From an uncultured Candidatus Saccharibacteria bacterium (GTDB lineage Bacteria; Patescibacteriota; Saccharimonadia; Saccharimonadales; Saccharimonadaceae), in NCBI GenBank assembly GCA_937859515.1, contig CALMAK010000011.1, positions 1-64,000 on the forward strand: a DNA stretch of 64,000 nucleotides, given 5' to 3'. The position numbers and the translations under genes were made by a program. Positions 18,861 to 27,758 of the stretch are shown here, piece after piece. The first letter of the stretch is position 1, and each line of letters begins with the position of its first letter. The notes beneath the pieces are model-generated. The model had not been told where the DNA came from. It did not search any database and saw nothing but the letters and a program-made list of their open reading frames with translations.

Positions 18861-19250
18861 TTATACTTTCATTTTCTGTAGTTTATTTAGTTGACGCCGT
18901 AGGGATGCATCATATTCAGCATCAGCAGTCCTGACGCGAACACCGCCAATCAACTCTGAGTCAACTGACGGACGCAGCTCAACACGATCAGCCTTGTACG
19001 AATCTTGCAAAAATACCGTAATGGCATCTTGCGTCGCCTTCGTCAAATCACGTGCCGATACCACGTCTGCTACGACGAGGCCCTTGGCAAGGAGCGCCGT
19101 CTCAACGTCATACACGTAGGTATCAAGCTCTTTGGTGCGTCGCGACTCAACAAGGTAAGCTGCAAGTTGCGTAATGACATTACTATCACCGTCCAAAAGA
19201 CGACCTGCGACATATTCGGCCATGAGACGACGTGAAATCCGCTGTGCCAT
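18861..19250 (-). CDS. atpH: ATP synthase delta subunit, short form
   Basis: 129 residues, against ~175-180 in most bacteria. The C-terminal block VDSELIGGVRVRTADAEYDASLRRQLNKLQ is well conserved, and the preceding LVESRRTKELDTYVYDVETALLAKG matches the last helix of the N-terminal domain. About 50 residues of the alpha-binding N-terminal helical bundle are missing. Delta holds the peripheral stalk to the F1 crown. The ATG overlaps the atpF stop. Confidence 0.88.
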   Translation of the reverse strand: MAQRISRRLMAEYVAGRLLDGDSNVITQLAAYLVESRRTKELDTYVYDVETALLAKGLVVADVVSARDLTKATQDAITVFLQDSYKADRVELRPSVDSELIGGVRVRTADAEYDASLRRQLNKLQKMKV

Positions 19251-19795
19251 TACTGCGCCTTCGCCTCCTCGAGTGACTGCTTGATAAGGTTCGCATCGAC
19301 AGTATCAGATACCGACTTACCGACAACCTTTTCAGTAGCAGCTGCCACAAGATCAAGCGCCTCTTTGCGAAGCATCTTCTTGGCGGCCAACACCTCTTTA
19401 TCGAGCTCCTCGAGAGATGCAGCAGCAATTGCCTCGGCTTTGGCACGTGCTTTCGCCTCAGCATCTTGCGTCATGGCCGCCGCCTCTTGTTTGGCGGTGC
19501 CAACAATCTCGCTTGCCTCACGGCGCGCTTCCTTCAGCAACTTGGCAACATCTTCGCCAGCCGTATCAGCCGCTTGTCGCGCCTCATCAGCCGCCTTGAG
19601 GCTCTCGCTGATACGCGTCTCTCGACGATCAACGGCAGACATAAAGACAGGGAAGACCCATTTACCCAAGGCAAATACAAGCAATAAGAACGCGATTGCC
19701 TGAAAAATCAGAGTTGGTACATCAATACCAAATGCTCCCATAATTCCACCATCGCTCGTCTCAGCAGATGCAATGAATGTTACTATTGATTGCAC
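19250..19795 (-). CDS. atpF: ATP synthase subunit b
   Basis: 181 residues. One membrane helix (FGIDVPTLIFQAIAFLLLVFALGKWVF, ~22-48) is followed by a long Ala/Glu/Lys-rich coiled coil, the peripheral stalk. It starts with GTG behind AGGAGG. About 20 extra residues precede the membrane helix. Confidence 0.95.
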   Translation of the reverse strand: MQSIVTFIASAETSDGGIMGAFGIDVPTLIFQAIAFLLLVFALGKWVFPVFMSAVDRRETRISESLKAADEARQAADTAGEDVAKLLKEARREASEIVGTAKQEAAAMTQDAEAKARAKAEAIAAASLEELDKEVLAAKKMLRKEALDLVAAATEKVVGKSVSDTVDANLIKQSLEEAKAQ

Positions 19796-19805
19796 GTTGA
19801 GCCTC

Positions 19806-20018
19806 CTATAGGAACCTTGGGATAATCGCTACGATGATACCGATAATCGCAAGGCTATCTGCGAAAACAATTGCCGTAATCATCAACGAACGAATATCAC
19901 TGGCTTTTTCTGGGTTGCGACCAAGTGCATTAAGTGCAGCAGCACCAATCATACCAACAGCAAGTGCGGCACCAAGTGCAGCAAGGGCAAACGTAAGACC
20001 AAAAGCTAGATTATCCAT
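19806..20018 (-). CDS. atpE: ATP synthase subunit c
   Basis: 70 residues, two membrane helices with the polar loop ALGRNPE (31-37). The ion-binding carboxylate is Asp54 (FADSLAIIG). The helix-1 Gln typical of Na+-dependent c subunits is absent (Val21 by alignment to the RNPE loop), so I infer proton coupling. An AGGAG site precedes the ATG. Confidence 0.96.
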   Translation of the reverse strand: MDNLAFGLTFALAALGAALAVGMIGAAALNALGRNPEKASDIRSLMITAIVFADSLAIIGIIVAIIPRFL

Positions 20019-20076
20019 TATTATTTTTCTCCTTATTATTTACATTATTTAACTTACTATTACTATTTCGCACCCA

Positions 20077-20889
20077 TCACTCTAACTGCGGTACGTTTTT
20101 TACAACTGCAGCAGAGGAGTGATTGTCGTCATGATCATGACCGTGACTGACGGCCAAAGAGGTAAAGATCAGTGTCAACATAAAGAACACGTATGCCTGG
20201 ATAAATCCAATAAACAGCTCGAACGCCATAAACAGCGGCAGTATCAGACTTGATATCGCACCCGCTAGTGCTGCTACCAACATCAGTAGCACCTCACCGG
20301 CAAAGGCGTTACCGAACAAACGAAGAGCAAGAGCGATACCACGCGAAAACTCACCAATCAGTTCAAGAATTCCTTCGAATGCACCAATTGGGTCCTTCAG
20401 AGGGTTACGGAAATAGCGTCCTGCGTTACCAATCAGGCCCAACTGACGAACCGCAAACACCTGCACCGCAATCATCGTGACAACCGCCAACATTACCGTA
20501 AAGTTAACATCGGCCACCAGTGCTCGGAAGATCGGTACTCCATTCCAACTGACTGATCCAACACCCGGTAGGACCGACAACCAATAGTTGAACAAAACAA
20601 ACAAAAAGATAGTAATCGCAAGTGGTGCGATTTTACGTGCCAGTTTGCGATCCGGGATGGCGTTATTAACCTGATTTAGCAGCAGTTCAAACGCCCATTC
20701 AAACAAACCAGTAAATTTATTCTTTTCACCACGCACTACTTTATGACGTACATAAAAACACACGCCCACTGTCGCCACAAGACCCATACACCCCATAATA
20801 AGTGCATTCGTAACAGCAAAATTTCCGATATAAAAGACGGGCTCGGCAGCAAGACTAATGTGAAGGTTGGCGGCAGCAAATGTATTCAT
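20077..20889 (-). CDS. atpB: ATP synthase subunit a
   Basis: 270 residues, five to six membrane helices. The essential arginine of the proton path is Arg190 in ALALRLFGNAFAGE. The C-terminal tail is rich in His and Asp (SHGHDHDDNHSS, ~248-259), an unusual extension that could bind metal. It follows the small atpI-like gene by 13 nt. Confidence 0.96.
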   Translation of the reverse strand: MNTFAAANLHISLAAEPVFYIGNFAVTNALIMGCMGLVATVGVCFYVRHKVVRGEKNKFTGLFEWAFELLLNQVNNAIPDRKLARKIAPLAITIFLFVLFNYWLSVLPGVGSVSWNGVPIFRALVADVNFTVMLAVVTMIAVQVFAVRQLGLIGNAGRYFRNPLKDPIGAFEGILELIGEFSRGIALALRLFGNAFAGEVLLMLVAALAGAISSLILPLFMAFELFIGFIQAYVFFMLTLIFTSLAVSHGHDHDDNHSSAAVVKNVPQLE

Positions 20890-20902
20890 TATTTCCTCTA
20901 TG

Positions 20903-21154
20903 TTACTTCTTCTGTAGTGCGGCTAATTGCCTTCGTACCAACAATACGGTGATTATTGTACCTACAATGATACCCGCAATTGTCATCCATGGCTTCGTGG
21001 ACTGGTGATCGTCGATCACAAGCCCTAGTATGGTCAAGCCAATCGTAGGCACGAACATACGCCAGGTTGTATCGCCCATAGTTTTTACTAACGAAACAGC
21101 CATCTCCCGACTTGACGGGGCAGGGGTATCGTCGGATTGTTGTGACGACTTCAT
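20903..21154 (-). CDS. AtpI-like small membrane protein
   Basis: 83 residues with two membrane helices (about 33-50 and 56-75) and a basic end (RRQLAALQKK). It is the first gene of the atp operon, the usual place of AtpI/AtpQ-type proteins that help c-ring assembly or Mg2+ handling. The sequence is too short for a firm family call, so this rests on topology and position. Confidence 0.8.
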   Translation of the reverse strand: MKSSQQSDDTPAPSSREMAVSLVKTMGDTTWRMFVPTIGLTILGLVIDDHQSTKPWMTIAGIIVGTIITVLLVRRQLAALQKK

Positions 21155-21164
21155 CTACTGACAC

Positions 21165-21193
21165 AGTATACCAAACTCTCGTACGAGTTGCAA
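21165..21193 (-). promoter_or_regulatory. atp operon promoter with palindromic spacer
   Basis: On the minus strand, TTGCAA (21188-21193) and a TGG-extended TATACT (21165-21170) are spaced 17 nt. The -10 ends 10 nt before the first ATG. The spacer contains the 10-bp perfect palindrome CTCGTACGAG (21178-21187), a possible operator for a dimeric regulator. Confidence 0.7.
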
Positions 21194-21251
21194 AGGATAT
21201 CTTAATACAACGAGAGAGTTGCTAGAACGCATAGAGCATAGCCTGCAATTA

Positions 21252-23111
21252 CTAGTAATACATAGGGGGGATAACTGGCAAAAGCACCTGTCCGGGTAGG
21301 CTGTTTGATCCCGTCCTCCCGAGCTGGCTATAATTATTTGCGCCAAACGACCAAACATTAAAGTCCGTCGTCACAACGTATGTTGTGTAGTAGTCACTGT
21401 CGGCTACAAGTAAGACGTTATCCATTACCTTGTAGGGAGTACATTGTGAAGTGCCTCCAGATAGAGCCCCCTCATTGATGCCATTACCGACAGCACCCAA
21501 CATATTTGATCCCCATGCATATAATGATCCATCATGAGTAACAGCCGCGAATCGAGGAGCCGCAGCCCCAGCCCCATAACTGCCGTCACTGTATGCATAC
21601 ATACTTGCCACATTCGTCATAATTTGTACGGGGCTGTACCGATTAATTGTCGTCCCATCCGCTTGCTGACAATAGTTATTCTGACCCCAACCCCACAGCA
21701 CGCCATCGCTTCGCAGAGCAAGTGTCCCAGAATATGACGATCGACTCGTGTCAACATCTACTACGCCCGAACTAAATACCATATACGGAGTGTCAACCCT
21801 TGAACTAGACGTACCATTGCCAATCGTACCGTTAGAGTTAGCACCCCAGGAATACAATGCACCAGAATCAGTAATACCGTAGGTCGAGCTCGAGGTGCCA
21901 ACAAGACGATTTATCCCAGATAAGCCAGTCACCGCCACCGGCAACGCAGTATATCCGTAACCCCAACGTCTCACCGTACCATCGTTCATTAATGCGGAAA
22001 TATCACCCATTGAACTTGATATAACAACTTGCTTCACATTACTAGTGATAATCTGTACAGGGGTTAACTGCGACCCGCTCGAGCTCCCATTCCCAATACC
22101 TTTACGGTCCGCCTGTCCCCATGCCCAGAGGCTACCATCCGTTTTAATTACAAACCGCACCGCATTGAATCCGGCTTTAGATATAATAAAGTCTTTTACT
22201 CCACTTGGAATAACCCTCACAGGAGTTAATTGGTTTGTTGTTGAGTTATTGCCAACCGTCCCATAAGTATTTAATCCCCACGCCCAGAGGCTACCGTCAG
22301 ACTTTATTGCATATCCATTGTTACCATAGGCATATACATCCACGACATCACTACTGATTACTTCGACCGGTTCAGACTTATCAATAGTTGTGCCGTCGCC
22401 TAGCTGTCCATTACTATTTAATCCCCACGCCCAGAGGCTACCATCAGACTTTACAGCATAGGTAGTGGACGTATTAGTTGCAACCTTTACGACACCGCTC
22501 CCTATAATTTTCGTCGGTGTGGCAACCGTAGAAGTCGTGGCGCCACTGCCAATTGCGCCGCTTGTATTCTGTCCCCATGCCCACAGGCTACCGTCGGGAC
22601 GAACAACAAACATATTGTAACCCCTTGTGACGACTGCAAAATTAGTAATTGACAAGAACGCTTTATGAACGTTCACCCTCAGAAGATGCTCCTTTGAGCG
22701 CCACGCCTCACCATTACTCCGGCGCAATGAGTTAACCGTACCTCTTGCATCAAAAAAATAATAGTCACCCTCAACACTCGCAATGCGTACAGAAAATGTC
22801 GACTCAATACCATCCCCAGAAAGCACCTGCCGTGACTTTGTAGACGATTGAGTACTATCGGTACATGATGTCGAGTTTGGGTGGTAGTCCACACCAGTAG
22901 TAGGTATTTCATTCTTTTTTATACACGCTAACAGAAACTGAACGCCACTCTCGGCAGCCTCTCGCGCAAGCTGTTCGCGATACTGATCGTCCAGCGCCGT
23001 ACGCGTTGTCGTTACCGATGAAATTGCCGTCGCTAGCAGGGCCAGCATCACGACGGATGCAATCATAATCGATGGAAGGGCAAAACCCTGATGTAATATC
23101 TTCTTCACCAT
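21252..23111 (-). CDS. Pilin-like protein with RCC1 beta-propeller
   Basis: 619 residues. The N-terminus (KKILHQGFALPSIMIASVVMLALLATAISSV) resembles a prepilin or PilX-type minor pilin, though +5 is Ser rather than Glu. A helix with QLAREAAESGVQFLLACIKK follows, as in PilX-like proteins. Residues ~165-615 hold about eight RCC1-like blades, each with a DGSLWAWGxNxxGxxGxG core and a PVxI-type strand, probably forming a seven-bladed propeller. It is likely displayed at a pilus tip or cell surface for binding. It is convergent with nothing and stops 97 nt from the atp promoter start codon. Confidence 0.85.
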   Translation of the reverse strand: MVKKILHQGFALPSIMIASVVMLALLATAISSVTTTRTALDDQYREQLAREAAESGVQFLLACIKKNEIPTTGVDYHPNSTSCTDSTQSSTKSRQVLSGDGIESTFSVRIASVEGDYYFFDARGTVNSLRRSNGEAWRSKEHLLRVNVHKAFLSITNFAVVTRGYNMFVVRPDGSLWAWGQNTSGAIGSGATTSTVATPTKIIGSGVVKVATNTSTTYAVKSDGSLWAWGLNSNGQLGDGTTIDKSEPVEVISSDVVDVYAYGNNGYAIKSDGSLWAWGLNTYGTVGNNSTTNQLTPVRVIPSGVKDFIISKAGFNAVRFVIKTDGSLWAWGQADRKGIGNGSSSGSQLTPVQIITSNVKQVVISSSMGDISALMNDGTVRRWGYGYTALPVAVTGLSGINRLVGTSSSTYGITDSGALYSWGANSNGTIGNGTSSSRVDTPYMVFSSGVVDVDTSRSSYSGTLALRSDGVLWGWGQNNYCQQADGTTINRYSPVQIMTNVASMYAYSDGSYGAGAAAPRFAAVTHDGSLYAWGSNMLGAVGNGINEGALSGGTSQCTPYKVMDNVLLVADSDYYTTYVVTTDFNVWSFGANNYSQLGRTGSNSLPGQVLLPVIPPMYY

Positions 23112-23129
23112 AAGCGCTTTATGTTGTTT

Positions 23130-23158
23130 ATTATACGTACCTTACCAGTACCTGACAA
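23130..23158 (-). promoter_or_regulatory. Promoter TTGTCA-17-TATAAT
   Basis: On the minus strand the -35 is 23153-23158 and the -10 is 23130-23135. It drives the RCC1 pilin-like gene with a leader of about 10 nt. A separate TATAAT on the plus strand near 23181 probably serves glutaredoxin. Confidence 0.7.
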
Positions 23159-23219
23159 CTACCTTTTTTCCACCATTCATATATAATAGAAAGAGCATAG
23201 GGAATAAGGGAGAATCATC

Positions 23220-23492
23220 ATGTCCAATACAGACACACCACAAGTAACCGTTTACAGCACCAGCTGGTGCGCATTTTGCCACACTGAAATGCAGTGGCTT
23301 GAAAAACTCGGCGTTACCTTCACGGCCAAAGATGTTGAAGCAGACGAAGCGGCCATGGAAGAATTAAAGTCTAAGAATGGCGGTGACTTTTCGGGCGTAC
23401 CAGTAACTGACATTGCAGGCGAAGTCATCCTTGGCTTTAATCGTCCAGCTTTGCAGGCGGCACTTGAAAAGAACGGCCTCGTAAAGGCGTAA
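23220..23492 (+). CDS. Glutaredoxin-like / NrdH-type redoxin
   Basis: 90 residues, thioredoxin fold. The active site CAFC is at about 18-21 after VYSTSW, the cis-Pro motif is GVPVTD, and the C-terminal GFNRPALQAALEKNGL completes the family pattern. It reduces disulfides in the cytoplasm, for example of ribonucleotide reductase or oxidised proteins. AAGGGAGAATC gives a Shine-Dalgarno site. The next small gene starts directly after its stop codon. Confidence 0.9.
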   Translation: MSNTDTPQVTVYSTSWCAFCHTEMQWLEKLGVTFTAKDVEADEAAMEELKSKNGGDFSGVPVTDIAGEVILGFNRPALQAALEKNGLVKA

Positions 23493-23702
23493 ATGCCGCG
23501 CCGAACGCACAAAATCCATCATACGCCGCTGAAATTTACCAGCGGCGTTACTGTCTGTGGTGCCAAACGACGTTTTGCGAACAAGTTAGAAGCCGAACGA
23601 GCCGCAGAGCTAAAGAACCTCGAGGATGTTACCCTTGATATCACGGTGTACCAATGTGATTATTGTAAAAAGTGGCACCTGACACGGCGCCAGACAGATT
23701 AA
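23493..23702 (+). CDS. Small zinc-ribbon-like protein, 69 aa
   Basis: Basic N-terminus, then VTVCGAKRRF and a C-terminal YQCDYCKKWHLTRR. One Cys plus CDYC and a His could bind one metal ion. No named family is recognised. The ATG abuts the glutaredoxin stop, with AAAGG 6 nt upstream, so the two are translated together. Its last 4 nt overlap the convergent ABC-F gene. Confidence 0.75.
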   Translation: MPRRTHKIHHTPLKFTSGVTVCGAKRRFANKLEAERAAELKNLEDVTLDITVYQCDYCKKWHLTRRQTD

Positions 23703-25339
23703 ACTTTGCCAATCTGCAGCACTTCGCCACCAATCGCCTTGCGGAAATAGTCGTCGTGACTAACATACAGTACGGCACCGTTATATTTCGCTAATGCCGA
23801 TTCCATCTCTTCGATACTAGGAAGATCAAGGTGATTAGTTGGCTCATCAAGGATCAACAACTGCGGATCGTTGGCCAACATTGCAATCAACTGAAACCGA
23901 GCCTTTTGACCACCGCTGAGGCGCCTGATCGGAACCTTGCCGTCACCCTCAGTAAATAAATAATCGCTCATTAATTGACGAATTTTGGTGGTCGATATCG
24001 CCAAGTTGCGGTCAAGGTGCATTTTTTCAATGGCTTCGGCCAGCGGTATGTTGAAATATTCCGGTGACACTTCTTGTTCGTATATGCCAACACGGACATG
24101 CGAATCTAGTGTTAATTCACCATCAAACAACGTTGATACTGTATCACCAAGTAATCGCTTGATAAGAGTTGTTTTACCAGCACCATTTCGCCCACGCAGC
24201 TCCATCGCTTCGCCCTCACGCAGATCAATATCGATGCCATCAAAAAGAATCGTATCACCATATCCCAACGCCAAGTCGCGCGCGCTGACAAGAATATGCT
24301 TACTACGTGAATCATCACTTCTCAGTCCAATGCGCACATTTTTCGCCTTAAACTTGTCATACTGGCCCGCCACCTTGTAATTTAGCTCGGCAACCGATTC
24401 TTTATCAATCCAGAACGTTGGCTTTTCTTTCGCCTGTAATTCTGCCAGTTCCTTCCGTGATGTCTCCTCCAGTCGCTTAAACTTTTGAATTGTCCCAGCA
24501 TTGCGAGACTTTTCCTTCAATCGCTGATAATCAATCACTTTCTGTTTGAGATTAATAATGCGCTTTTCAATCAGCTCGAATTCATTCATTTGGCTGCCGG
24601 TGCTGACGGCATTTTGCCGCAGATAGGCATCATAATTACCCTTGTAACTGGCGCTACTGCCATCTTTTAATTCAACGATGCGGTCCATCTGCTGCAAAAC
24701 ATCACGGTCGTGCGTAATCACCAGCACCGCCTCGCGCGCCTGAGCAAGCCAATCAATAAACTGCGCCTTGGCGACATAGTCCATGTGGTTAGTTGGTTCG
24801 TCAACCAGTGCCAGATGCGCGTCGGAATGCATAATCTTAACCACCTCAACCAGACGCTTTTGCCCACCCGACAAGGTAGAAAAGGGGCGATGAGCGATAT
24901 CGGGTAGCTGGAAGTGGGTTAACTCACGCTCGATCTGCTCTTCAATTTGGTAGAATCCTTTATCGTCAAAACGCTGCAATGCTGCAGTATATTCTTCGAT
25001 CATCTTCATATCGTCGCCCATTGTCATAGGATACGTCTCAATAATATGACTGAGCTGCGGATACTCGGGTAGACCCGCCAGTACATATTGCAGCACCGTC
25101 GTATCCTTCATATCATGATGCTCTTGAGCGGTGGCCACCACTGTCGTGCCACGTCGATAGATGATGTCGCCCGTAAAGTCTTTGTCCGTGCCCGCCAAAA
25201 TGCCAAACAGGGTTGATTTACCAACACCATTGCGGCCAATCACGCCAATTTTTTCGCCATCATCAATACTAAATTTGATATTACTCATCAAGACCTTAGG
25301 GCCAAAAGACTTTTCTGTCACAGTGATATCGGCAATCAT
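23699..25339 (-). CDS. ABC-F family ATP-binding protein
   Basis: 546 residues with two ABC cassettes and no membrane domain. First cassette: GRNGVGKST, LSGGQKRL and LALVDEPTNHMD. Second: GRNGAGKT, LSGGQKARF and LLILDEPTNHLD. A charged, helical interdomain linker with ELIEKRIINLKQKVIDYQRLKEKSRN lies between, as in ribosome-binding ABC-F proteins (EttA, YbiT, antibiotic-protection factors). It probably acts on the ribosomal E site; the exact subtype is open. TGC-extended TAGAAT (25349-25354) ends 9 nt before the ATG. Confidence 0.92.
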   Translation of the reverse strand: MIADITVTEKSFGPKVLMSNIKFSIDDGEKIGVIGRNGVGKSTLFGILAGTDKDFTGDIIYRRGTTVVATAQEHHDMKDTTVLQYVLAGLPEYPQLSHIIETYPMTMGDDMKMIEEYTAALQRFDDKGFYQIEEQIERELTHFQLPDIAHRPFSTLSGGQKRLVEVVKIMHSDAHLALVDEPTNHMDYVAKAQFIDWLAQAREAVLVITHDRDVLQQMDRIVELKDGSSASYKGNYDAYLRQNAVSTGSQMNEFELIEKRIINLKQKVIDYQRLKEKSRNAGTIQKFKRLEETSRKELAELQAKEKPTFWIDKESVAELNYKVAGQYDKFKAKNVRIGLRSDDSRSKHILVSARDLALGYGDTILFDGIDIDLREGEAMELRGRNGAGKTTLIKRLLGDTVSTLFDGELTLDSHVRVGIYEQEVSPEYFNIPLAEAIEKMHLDRNLAISTTKIRQLMSDYLFTEGDGKVPIRRLSGGQKARFQLIAMLANDPQLLILDEPTNHLDLPSIEEMESALAKYNGAVLYVSHDDYFRKAIGGEVLQIGKV

Positions 25340-25384
25340 ACTCGTTATATTCTAGCACACCTCTGTTGTTTATTGTCGTTGTGC

Positions 25385-25413
25385 TTGCAAAAACACCCAT
25401 AGCGGGGTAGCGT
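25385..25413 (+). promoter_or_regulatory. Promoter TTGCAA-17-TAGCGT
   Basis: The -35 (25385-25390) and -10 (25408-25413) are spaced 17 nt, and the -10 ends 6 nt before the ATG at 25420. A leaderless transcript is predicted. Confidence 0.5.
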
Positions 25414-25419
25414 AGCGAC

Positions 25420-25776
25420 ATGGAATACATCAAAAAAGTTGAGGGTAATGTGATATATCCCAACTTCGCATTACATCGTGCTGCTGTCGCCATGCGAGAT
25501 AGAAACCCAGTCACACCTATACATCATCTTGCCGAGGTAATAGAGCTACCTCTTGATCCGGCCAATGAACCGCTTCCTGATGAACTCATTACCATCACAA
25601 ACTTCTTAAGAGAGCATCACCCTGACGACTACGATGAGATTGGCACCCAAATCAGCGTATCATGCGCCAGCGACGCCCCCGGGCATGTCATTTTACAAGA
25701 AGTTCTTACGACGCTTGAGTCCGACAAGCCAGAATTGTTCGAAGAAGTATCACGAGTCCTGACTGGTGTACACTAG
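25420..25776 (+). CDS. Hypothetical acidic protein, 118 aa
   Basis: Soluble, acidic, mostly helical. Visible pieces are an N-terminal EYIKKVEGNVIYPNFALHRAA and a helical C-terminus VILQEVLTTLESDKPELFEEV. No family is recognised. It is followed 8 nt later by the hydrolase gene, which has its own -10 element inside this gene's end. Confidence 0.7.
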   Translation: MEYIKKVEGNVIYPNFALHRAAVAMRDRNPVTPIHHLAEVIELPLDPANEPLPDELITITNFLREHHPDDYDEIGTQISVSCASDAPGHVILQEVLTTLESDKPELFEEVSRVLTGVH

Positions 25777-25784
25777 TAGATAGA

Positions 25785-26576
25785 ATGAAAAAAACAACAA
25801 TTATCATGATTCATGGTTTTCGTGGCACCCACCACGGACTAGCACGAATTGCCGAAGAGCTAGGGGACACGTATAACCTGATTATTCCTGACATTCCTGG
25901 ATTCGGGGAGGGTGAGCCGCTTGAGGATTACTCGTTAGATAGCTACGTGACGTGGCTGCAGGGTTTTATCAAAGCACAAAAACTCGCTACCTCACCCGTA
26001 TTGTTGGGACATTCGTTTGGCAGCATTATTAGTGCCGCTTATGCCGCTAAATATCCCAAAACTATCGCAAAGCTTATCCTGGTTAACCCTATTGGCGCAC
26101 CTGCACTTGAAGGGCCAAAGGCCATCATGACACGTCTTGCCGTTTTCTATTACTGGGTCGGTGAAACGTTGCCTGCGCGCCTCGCACACCCTTGGCTGGC
26201 GGCACGCCCAATCGTGATGGTAATGAGTATCACGATGGCAAAAACCAAAGACAAGCAGCTGAGGCGGTATATCCACGACCAGCACTTGCAGTATTTTAGT
26301 CGATTCCATAGCCCGCACAGTGTTTCACGGTCGTTCAAGACCTCAACCAGCCATTCAGTACGTGACGTTGCTGCAGATATTTCCGTTCCAACCTTATTGA
26401 TTGCAGGCGATAACGACGACATCACACCACTACCCAAGCAAAAGGAGCTGGTAACATTATTTCCAGACGCCAGGTTAAAAGTAATAAAAAATGTCGGGCA
26501 CCTCACGCATTATGAGACGCCCGACCAAGTCGCTCAATTTGTCACTGATTTTATTGCATCACCTGTTCGTAAATAG
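25785..26576 (+). CDS. Alpha/beta-hydrolase
   Basis: 263 residues. The nucleophile elbow is GHSFGS (Ser77), the oxyanion region is IHGFRG, the acid is in AGDNDDITPL (~210) and the catalytic His is in NVGHLTHYE (~243). A helical cap lies between. It is a cytoplasmic esterase, lipase or peptidase-like enzyme of unknown substrate. TACACT (25769-25774) ends 10 nt before the ATG. The 3' end overlaps the convergent glycosyltransferase by 26 nt. Confidence 0.88.
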   Translation: MKKTTIIMIHGFRGTHHGLARIAEELGDTYNLIIPDIPGFGEGEPLEDYSLDSYVTWLQGFIKAQKLATSPVLLGHSFGSIISAAYAAKYPKTIAKLILVNPIGAPALEGPKAIMTRLAVFYYWVGETLPARLAHPWLAARPIVMVMSITMAKTKDKQLRRYIHDQHLQYFSRFHSPHSVSRSFKTSTSHSVRDVAADISVPTLLIAGDNDDITPLPKQKELVTLFPDARLKVIKNVGHLTHYETPDQVAQFVTDFIASPVRK

Positions 26577-27714
26577 CCAAAAACTCGTCAAGCGTATGGT
26601 TAATGTCATGCGTATTTGCGATTGCAAGACTGGCATCAGAATATTTCTTATGAAGTGCTGTATCTGTCAAAATACGGATGATACCTTCGGCCATCTGTTC
26701 GCTGTTATCTTGCTCGCAAAGGACTCCGTTAACGCCGTCCTGACACAATTCCTTCAGTGCGCCCGCATCAACCGCCACCACTGGTTGACCGCTTGCCATT
26801 GCTTCGAGTGTCGCAATGCTTTGCAGCTCGGCAGGCGAGGGCATTGCAAATACCGTACCGACGCGGTGAAGTTCAACCAGATCTTCGTCCGAAACACGCC
26901 CCGTAAACGTCACCTTGTCAGTAATCTCCAGCTCACTCGCCAGTTGGTGTAAGTTATCAGCATCCGTCCCGTCACCAACCACCAAAAGATGTGCGTCAAC
27001 CGCATCAAGTACCTGAATAAACGCTTTGAGAAGGACCGATATATGCTTTTCCGCATCCAATCGACCGACATACGTTACGATTGGCACGTCCTTCGGCAGT
27101 TGGTAGGTTTCGTATATTAATGGACTGGGCACCACGGGAGTGAAACGCCCTAGATCAATACCATTCGATACCGCTTTCAACGGTGTCTCGATCTTACTAG
27201 CAGATGCAAACATATCAATCGCCGATTGAGTAGGCATCGTAACACAGTCAGATTGTGAATGAAAACGACGACCATATTCAGTTAAAATATAATTAATTGG
27301 CCGCGAGACGGGCGCCAACAGTTTAAGGTTGTCCATCAGATTCTCGGGCATGGCATGATTAGTACTGACAATCGGAATACCGACCTTGTTGCCACAGCGC
27401 ATCGCCGCCTGACCAATCCCTAGTAGCATCTGAATATGAATAACGTCTGGCTCGAATTCATTGATAATTTTTTTGACCTCGCGATCAGGTCGTAGCGAAA
27501 TGCGAAAGTTCTGATAGAACGGGAAGGGAACTGCTGCTGTACGGTGAATGACATGATTGCCATCTACCTCTTTGTAGTGTTTGCCGGTTTGACTTGGCGC
27601 AATCACGAGGACTTCGTGACCGCGACCAGCCAGACCTTTCGCAAGGTTACGACTGAAGGTCGCGACGCCGTTAATGGTTGGCCAATGAAGGTCAGATGCA
27701 ATGAGTATTTTCAT
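26551..27714 (-). CDS. GT4-type glycosyltransferase
   Basis: About 387 residues, GT-B fold. The N-terminal Rossmann domain begins MKILIASDLHWPTINGVATFSRNLAKGL, and the donor-binding half has VGRLDAEKHISVLLKAF and the EX7E region SPAELQSIATLEAMASGQPVVAVDAGALKE. It resembles PimB/alpha-mannosyl or diacylglycerol-glucosyl transferases. It probably builds glycolipid or surface glycan. The longer reading from 27738 adds eight residues before the usual MKILI start, so I chose 27714. Confidence 0.9.
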   Translation of the reverse strand: MKILIASDLHWPTINGVATFSRNLAKGLAGRGHEVLVIAPSQTGKHYKEVDGNHVIHRTAAVPFPFYQNFRISLRPDREVKKIINEFEPDVIHIQMLLGIGQAAMRCGNKVGIPIVSTNHAMPENLMDNLKLLAPVSRPINYILTEYGRRFHSQSDCVTMPTQSAIDMFASASKIETPLKAVSNGIDLGRFTPVVPSPLIYETYQLPKDVPIVTYVGRLDAEKHISVLLKAFIQVLDAVDAHLLVVGDGTDADNLHQLASELEITDKVTFTGRVSDEDLVELHRVGTVFAMPSPAELQSIATLEAMASGQPVVAVDAGALKELCQDGVNGVLCEQDNSEQMAEGIIRILTDTALHKKYSDASLAIANTHDINHTLDEFLAIYEQVMQ

Positions 27715-27758
27715 ACGTAATAAAATATAGTATAGCACATGCTACAATCAGAGGAGGT

